From contig NZ_CBDDBS010000002.1 in the NCBI RefSeq assembly GCF_965225875.1, forward strand, positions 4,092,001-4,156,000: a DNA stretch of 64,000 nt. Reading direction: 5' to 3'. A program made the translations under genes and the position numbers. A model generated the notes under the pieces. It was not told the origin of the DNA. It worked only from the letters and a program-made list of their open reading frames with translations, and did not search any database. Of this stretch, positions 59,823-64,000 are shown in pieces. The DNA comes from Haliscomenobacter sp965225875 (GTDB lineage: Bacteria; Bacteroidota; Bacteroidia; Chitinophagales; Saprospiraceae). Every line of letters begins with the position of its first letter. Within the stretch, counting starts at the first letter, position 1.

Positions 59823-60536
59823 TTAGTTTGTTTTATGGTATAACGATGTCGGAGGGAACATTCTTTTGATCATATAGGGGCCCCAGCCCCAAAAAATCAA
59901 GATTTCGGCAATAAAGAGGTTGCCTACCCAGGAAAGCCAGGTCACCGTCAGGTAAGTCTCAATGGGTTTGGTGCCCAGGTAGTAAAACATAAAATAACTT
60001 TCAGTGCGCAGGCTCATGGCCGCAATGGTAACCGCCAGGCTGCGCAGTACGGCATTGGCGTGTTTTTCCCATTGCCGCAGGCGGGCATAACGCCAGGCCT
60101 GCAGGGTCAAAAACCACCAGGCCACACATTGTAGGGAGAAACCAACTTTGGCCGCCAAACCGCCATTGGCATAAATGGCTAGTCCCAGGCCCGAAGGGCA
60201 GGCCAGTACCAGAATAACCGCAGCATAAATCCGCCCCGTCCATCGGTGAAATTTGGGCCAATTGCGGTACACTGCCGGAATGAGTTGCAGGGCACCCGTA
60301 GTCATCACCACCCAACTACTGGCAATGTGGATGTAAAAAGAAACCTGAAAAAGGGGCTTGGCCAAAACATGGTCGGTTTTGGTACCCAAAAAATCCTGGA
60401 GGGGATTAAAACTGAAGTAAGGCACAATTTTGGTGCCCATCAGGCAGGCAAAAGCCAGGATGACTGCTGCTGCCAAGAGCAACAGGGATTCCATTATTGT
60501 ATCAAAAATAGTGGCCCGCTGGGCTGTGTTGGCCAT
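59823..60536 (-). CDS. DUF2306-type membrane protein
   Basis: The 237-residue protein has about seven TM helices. The block FYIHIASSWVVMTTGALQLI, then FHRWTGRIYAAVILVLA, with several His at helix ends, resembles DUF2306 family proteins. The conserved His might bind heme or metal, but this is not shown. The next gene downstream, encoding a lipoprotein, begins 2 nt after its stop codon, which points to a joint operon. Function unknown. Confidence 0.7.
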   Translation of the reverse strand: MANTAQRATIFDTIMESLLLLAAAVILAFACLMGTKIVPYFSFNPLQDFLGTKTDHVLAKPLFQVSFYIHIASSWVVMTTGALQLIPAVYRNWPKFHRWTGRIYAAVILVLACPSGLGLAIYANGGLAAKVGFSLQCVAWWFLTLQAWRYARLRQWEKHANAVLRSLAVTIAAMSLRTESYFMFYYLGTKPIETYLTVTWLSWVGNLFIAEILIFWGWGPYMIKRMFPPTSLYHKTN

Positions 60537-60631
60537 AAATGCTTGAGATTCTTAGGCAAGAATAGGGAATTTGGAGGAGAAAGTGAGGAGAGATGTGAAA
60601 AAATCCATGACTTATGTACAAATCTAGAACC

Positions 60632-60662
60632 CCTCCCCGAAGGTTTCAGACCTTCGGGGAGG
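60632..60662. terminator. 13-bp GC-rich hairpin
   Basis: CCTCCCCGAAGGT (60632-60644) pairs with ACCTTCGGGGAGG (60650-60662) around ttcag. It lies upstream of the minus-strand DUF2306 gene and beyond the 3' end of the minus-strand monooxygenase gene. It may end the latter's message, together with the palindrome at 60701. Confidence 0.6.
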
Positions 60663-60700
60663 TTGAGCAAAGCACTATTTCGCTGCTTTACCTCCGGATT

Positions 60701-60728
60701 GTAGAGAAGCACGGCCGTTCGTCTCTAC
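60701..60728. repeat. Palindrome, copy 3 of GTAGAGACGC family
   Basis: This stretch matches the 28-nt core at 3172-3199 and 42338-42365 with two changes. Both are inside the arms (agc for acg on the left, ttc for tgc on the right), leaving a small internal mismatch. It is preceded by ccggatt as in copy 1. Confidence 0.8.
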
Positions 60729-60761
60729 TTTTGGGGAGGGGTTTCAGATCGTGCATTTCCC

Positions 60762-61112
60762 TTACCGCTTCTCAAACCCATAATCCCGTTCCACCTTCGC
60801 AATCCTTAAGCGATACGACTGGTACCATACCTCCCGTCCCAGATCCCGGGCTTCTACGTGTTCCATTTGGTATTTCCAGTTTTTGATGCTTTCTAGGTCT
60901 TTCCAATACGACACGGTGATGCCAATTTCATTCCGGGCGCTTTCGGCCCCCAGGTAGCCAGGCATAGTGGCCGCCAATTGTGCCATTTTTTCCGCCATTT
61001 CGCCATAGCCATTGTCGCCTTCGGTTCGGGTGGTGCTGAAAATGACGGCATAATAAGGCGGTTTGGGGGTGTCGGCTAATGCAGGTTGGTGATTTTCGTT
61101 ATGAGAGGCCAT
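60762..61112 (-). CDS. Antibiotic biosynthesis monooxygenase (ABM) domain protein
   Basis: The ATG at 61112 gives 116 residues with one ABM-type ferredoxin-like domain: YYAVIFSTTRTEGDNGYGEM, AEKMAQLAATMPGYLGAESA, then VSYWKDLESIKNWK. The family includes cofactor-free monooxygenases and heme-degrading enzymes; this branch (with GDNGY) is uncharacterised as far as I know. It is divergent from a MocR-type regulator across 112 bp holding repeated boxes, which makes it a likely target of that regulator. Confidence 0.85.
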   Translation of the reverse strand: MASHNENHQPALADTPKPPYYAVIFSTTRTEGDNGYGEMAEKMAQLAATMPGYLGAESARNEIGITVSYWKDLESIKNWKYQMEHVEARDLGREVWYQSYRLRIAKVERDYGFEKR

Positions 61113-61157
61113 GATCCATTCATTTTGAACAAAAATAGCGCAAAAAGGACTATTGTA

Positions 61158-61218
61158 AATGGCCAGTTTGTAAAAAATCAATGGTCCAGATTTGTATTTT
61201 TGGCGGAAACAGACCATT
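61158..61218. promoter_or_regulatory. Shared promoter/operator between ABM and MocR genes
   Basis: AATGGCCAG-TTTGTA (61158) and AATGGTCCAGATTTGTA (61180) are direct repeats 22 nt apart. GACCATT at 61212-61218 is the inverted half. TATTTTTG at 61195-61202 is an exact -7 element for the MocR gene, overlapped by these boxes. MocR regulators typically bind such paired direct repeats, so autoregulation and control of the ABM gene are likely (inference). Confidence 0.45.
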
Positions 61219-61224
61219 ACCAAC

Positions 61225-62682
61225 ATGCTGCCCTTTGCTACTCTCATCCACATCGATAAAGGAGTTAAAGCTCCGGTGTTTATCCAAATCTCCAACAGTC
61301 TGGCGGAGCAAATCCGCAAAGGCACTATTCCGGCTGGGGCGCAATTGCCGGGGACGCGCGCCTTGGCGGAGGTTTTGGGGGTGCATCGGCAAACAGTAGT
61401 CGCCGCTTACGATGAGTTATTGGCCCAAGGCTGGATCGAAACCCAGGCGGCCAAGGGGACTTTTGTGAGTCAAAAACTACCCGAAATTAAGGTTCAACAG
61501 CTCAACCCAAACTCCAGCCCGGACACCAACCCCAAGGTAAAAGCTGGATTTTCTTTTCACGTTGATCCAAGTCTGGGTAGACCCATTTTGCGCGGTAGCA
61601 ACAGCCTGGCCTTTGATGATGGGTTCCCCGATGTGCGCCTTGCTCCCTGGGATGCCCTCAACCGCGCCTATCGCACAGCGCTTCAGCAAGGCTACCGCAA
61701 GAATTTATTCTTTTATGGCGATACCCTGGGCGAGTTGTCGTTGCGGACGCAGATGACCAAATACTTGCGCGAAACCCGTGGCTTGCCCATCGAATTGGAC
61801 AATGTGCTGATCACCCGTGGCAGTACCATGGCCATTTACCTCACCGCTCAGTTGCTGGTGCAGGCGCAGGATGTGGTCGTGGTTGGAAAAATTTCATACG
61901 GTTCGGCCAACCTGATTTTTCAGCGCCAAGGGGCTAAACTGCTGAAAGTCCCGGTAGACGAACAGGGGATAGATGTACAAGCCATCGAACAATTGTGTCA
62001 GCAACAGCAAGTACGCCTCGTTTATGTCACTCCGCACCACCACTATCCAACCACGGTGACCATGCCCGCTGAGCGCCGCCTGCGCCTTCTGCAACTGGCC
62101 CAGCAATACCATTTTTGTATCCTGGAGGATGATTACGACTACGATTTTCACTACAACAGCAACCCAATTCTCCCCCTCGCGGGTGCCGACACGGGCGGGC
62201 ATGTGGTGTACGTAGGCTCCTTGTGCAAAGCCTTTTCTCCCTCCCTACGCATTGGTTACGTGGCCGCATCCAGTGAAGTGATTGAAAATCTGGCCCGTTT
62301 GCGCCGCATTCTGGATCGGCAAGGCGACAATTTATTGGAAGCGGCTACCGCAACGCTTTTTCGGGACGGAGAAATGAAACGGCACCTCAAAAAAGCGCAA
62401 AAGACCTATCAACAGCGGCGCAACTTGTTTTGCGAAATGCTAAAGCAGGAATTAGGGTCAATTGTTGAGTTTGAAAAACCCAGGGGTGGTATGGCGGTTT
62501 GGGCGCAATTTGATCCCGAATTCCCCTTGCGCAAAATCCGCGAAAAGTTGCTGCAAAAAGGCTTGTACATTCCCGACGCCTCCAATTATACCCCCGATTT
62601 GAATGTAACCCGCCTGGGTTTTGCTTCCGCAAATGAAGAGGAAATGGAACGGGGCATGCAGATTTTTAAAAGCTGTTTGTAA
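61225..62682 (+). CDS. MocR/GntR-family transcription regulator with aminotransferase domain
   Basis: The 485-residue protein has an N-terminal GntR winged helix (about 12-80; VFIQISNSLAEQIRKGTIPA, LAEVLGVHRQTVVAAYDEL) fused to a fold-type I aminotransferase domain. The PLP Lys335 lies in GSLCKAFSPSLRIGY, and LEDDYDYDFHY holds the cofactor-ring Asp. PdxR-type members sense pyridoxal phosphate or amino compounds; no pdxST genes are near, so the ligand is uncertain. The ATG at 61225 fits the domain start. It is divergent from the ABM gene. Confidence 0.92.
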   Translation: MLPFATLIHIDKGVKAPVFIQISNSLAEQIRKGTIPAGAQLPGTRALAEVLGVHRQTVVAAYDELLAQGWIETQAAKGTFVSQKLPEIKVQQLNPNSSPDTNPKVKAGFSFHVDPSLGRPILRGSNSLAFDDGFPDVRLAPWDALNRAYRTALQQGYRKNLFFYGDTLGELSLRTQMTKYLRETRGLPIELDNVLITRGSTMAIYLTAQLLVQAQDVVVVGKISYGSANLIFQRQGAKLLKVPVDEQGIDVQAIEQLCQQQQVRLVYVTPHHHYPTTVTMPAERRLRLLQLAQQYHFCILEDDYDYDFHYNSNPILPLAGADTGGHVVYVGSLCKAFSPSLRIGYVAASSEVIENLARLRRILDRQGDNLLEAATATLFRDGEMKRHLKKAQKTYQQRRNLFCEMLKQELGSIVEFEKPRGGMAVWAQFDPEFPLRKIREKLLQKGLYIPDASNYTPDLNVTRLGFASANEEEMERGMQIFKSCL

Positions 62683-62733
62683 AAAAATGCGAAAATGCTG
62701 TAAAAGCTCTAAATCCCGCCCCATTTTTGCAGT

Positions 62734-63504
62734 ATGGGAAAGTTTAAACTGACGATAGAATACGATGGCGGCCGCTTTAAAGGTTGGCAAGTCCAGGAAG
62801 ATGCCCGTTCCATTCAGGGCTTATTGATCAAAGCTGCCAAAACAGTATTTGAAACCGACAAGGTAGAAGTATATGGCTCCGGGCGCACCGACGCGGGGGT
62901 ACACGCCCTAGGGCAAGTGGCGCACCTGGACGTGAACTCCAAAATGCCCGTGCGCTTGATCCGGCAAAAAATGAACGACCTGCTGCCCCACGATGTCAAC
63001 ATCATTAGTGTGGATTCTGTGTCTCCAAAATTCCATGCCCGCCATGACGCCATTGCACGCAGCTACATCTACCAAATCTCACGCCGCCGCAACGCTTTTG
63101 GCAAACACTTCATGTGGTGGGTCAAAGATCCTTTGGATGTCGAAAAGATGAATCAGGCCGCTGCACACCTGGTGGGTTTCCACGACTTCAAGTCCTTCTC
63201 CAATGAAAAAGGGACCGAAAAAAGCTCTAAAGTGGAGTTGCAACAACTCAAGGTGGTGGAAAAAGGTGACATGATCATTGTACACATCGTAGCTTCCCAT
63301 TTTTTGTGGAAAATGGTGCGCCGGGTCGTGGGCTGCCTGGTAGAAGTGGGTACTGGCCGAATGGATCCTGCTAAATTTAAAGAATGGCTCGAAGCGCCTA
63401 GTCAGGAGCCTGCTCAATACACCGCGCCGCCAGCTGGTTTGTTTTTGGAACGGGTCTATTTTCCGGGGGAGCAGGTGAGTAAGGAGTTTAAGACTTTGCT
63501 TTAA
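62734..63504 (+). CDS. truA: tRNA pseudouridine(38-40) synthase
   Basis: The 256-residue TruA converts uridines 38-40 in the anticodon arm of tRNAs to pseudouridine. The catalytic Asp53 is in GSGRTDAGVHALGQVAHLD. Other matches are the N-terminal strand FKLTIEYDGGRFKGWQVQED, the RSYIYQI segment and FLWKMVRRVVGCLVEVG near the C-terminus. The length is normal. It starts 51 nt after the MocR gene and is followed by a long word-type hairpin. Confidence 0.96.
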   Translation: MGKFKLTIEYDGGRFKGWQVQEDARSIQGLLIKAAKTVFETDKVEVYGSGRTDAGVHALGQVAHLDVNSKMPVRLIRQKMNDLLPHDVNIISVDSVSPKFHARHDAIARSYIYQISRRRNAFGKHFMWWVKDPLDVEKMNQAAAHLVGFHDFKSFSNEKGTEKSSKVELQQLKVVEKGDMIIVHIVASHFLWKMVRRVVGCLVEVGTGRMDPAKFKEWLEAPSQEPAQYTAPPAGLFLERVYFPGEQVSKEFKTLL

Positions 63505-63510
63505 GATTTC

Positions 63511-63623
63511 TTAGGTGATTTCTTTAGTGCCTTAGGTTTCTTAGGTGGTGAAAAGAGAAAACCTGCGAAGCAGGGTATTAATTCACCACCTAAGAAACCT
63601 AAGACACTAAAGAAATCACCTAA
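63511..63623. repeat. TTAGGT-word hairpin after truA
   Basis: The left arm 63511-63552 and right arm 63582-63623 are 42 nt each and complementary except for one base. The arm is built of ttaggtg-atttcttta / ttaggtttc-ttaggtgg words. The loop holds the small hairpin acctgcgaagcaggg. It starts seven bases after the truA stop. Confidence 0.9.
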
Positions 63624-63750
63624 GGAATGATGTACCATTGGGCTTTCGAGTGCTCTAATTAGATTTTAGCACAAAAGATTAAAATTCTAGCCTCTCAAGC
63701 AAAAATTGCTATTTTAGCCAGCTCTCTTCATCAATTCGCAAGCAAGCGCT

Positions 63751-64000
63751 ATGAAACGATTGGCTATCTTTTCTCTATTTGGGCTACTCTTTTTGAGTAT
63801 CCTGGCCTGGAACAATGCGGACACTGATCCCACTGATTCAGATTGGCCCGAATACCTTGGCGGCCCCGACCGCAACCATTACTCCGAACTCGTTGACATC
63901 ACGCCCAGCAATGTCGACCAACTCAAAATCGCCTGGCGTTACTCCTTGCCTGACTCCGGGCAAATGCAAGTCAATCCACTCGTGATCGATGGTGTGTTGT
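63751..64000 (+). CDS. PQQ-dependent (quinoprotein) dehydrogenase, N-terminal part
   Basis: The frame from ATG 63751 runs off the window after 83 residues. A signal/anchor segment (LAIFSLFGLLFLSILAW) is followed by DWPEYLGGPDRNHYSELVDI, then TPSNVDQLKIAWRYSLPDSG. This is the first propeller blade of quinoprotein glucose-dehydrogenase-like enzymes, where QLKIAW is a typical start. Such enzymes oxidise sugars or alcohols in the periplasm with PQQ and pass electrons to quinone or cytochrome c. The PQQ-binding blades are not in view. Confidence 0.82.
   Translation, partial: MKRLAIFSLFGLLFLSILAWNNADTDPTDSDWPEYLGGPDRNHYSELVDITPSNVDQLKIAWRYSLPDSGQMQVNPLVIDGVL

Noticed and set aside
1..64000. tRNA or rRNA genes
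   Set aside because: I saw no cloverleaf with conserved GTTCGAATC-type arm in the gaps; a tRNAscan/Infernal run would settle it.

Overview
The window looks like chromosome of a Bacteroidota member, most likely of the Saprospiria type (inference). The evidence is a SusC/SusD outer-membrane pair, LytS/LytTR and NarL-type two-component pairs, several promoters fitting the Bacteroidota pattern TTTG-N19-21-TAnnTTTG, almost no Shine-Dalgarno sites, and lipoproteins with Bacteroidota-like lipoboxes. No rRNA, tRNA, prophage or CRISPR array was found.

Layout. 1-6.1 kb: a LolCDE/MacB-type ABC pair, a probable small RNA gene, an RluA-type pseudouridine synthase, a CDGSH protein, lspA, pdxA and rsmA. 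6.3-10.9 kb: a NarL-type kinase/regulator pair followed in the same direction by a secreted papain-like protease, a protein with a Gly-rich C-terminus and a polytopic membrane protein, all AT-rich and possibly acquired. 11-21.6 kb: a glycerol facilitator, an NSS transporter with an unlisted 40-residue partner, dcd, a WD40 propeller, a phosphopantetheinyl transferase, secreted and outer-membrane proteins, a dicarboxylate symporter and a LytTR regulator. 21.7-28 kb: susD, susC and a LytS-type kinase.

28.1-50 kb is the most interesting part. Six genes encode a hydrogenase-4/complex-I-like membrane complex. The proton-channel subunits look intact, but the large subunit has lost the NiFe-binding Cys motifs and the NuoB-like subunit has lost all four Cys ligands of the proximal (N2-type) cluster. 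The complex is followed by a SulP anion transporter, an anion-porin-like protein and GTP-dependent PEP carboxykinase, and after an ABC exporter by dabA-dabB, the energy-coupled inorganic-carbon transporter. This suggests a neighbourhood for proton-driven bicarbonate/CO2 handling in a heterotroph, with two different complex-I-derived proton modules within 22 kb.

50.5-64 kb: a LytS/LytTR pair, an M15 peptidase, a rhodanese, a GT-C/TPR membrane protein, lptC, a CPA2 antiporter, mscL, a lipoprotein, a DUF2306 protein, a divergent monooxygenase/MocR pair, truA and the start of a PQQ dehydrogenase.

The intergenic DNA is unusually rich in hairpins. At least eight loci carry long inverted repeats whose arms are tandem copies of a short word that differs between loci. 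There are also a three-copy GCGAGCG-core family, an 88-nt perfect palindrome with two relatives elsewhere (one at the break of a truncated RhuM gene), and a MITE-like element flanked by an 8-bp direct repeat. Start sites were moved downstream where the longest frame ran into upstream non-coding DNA.
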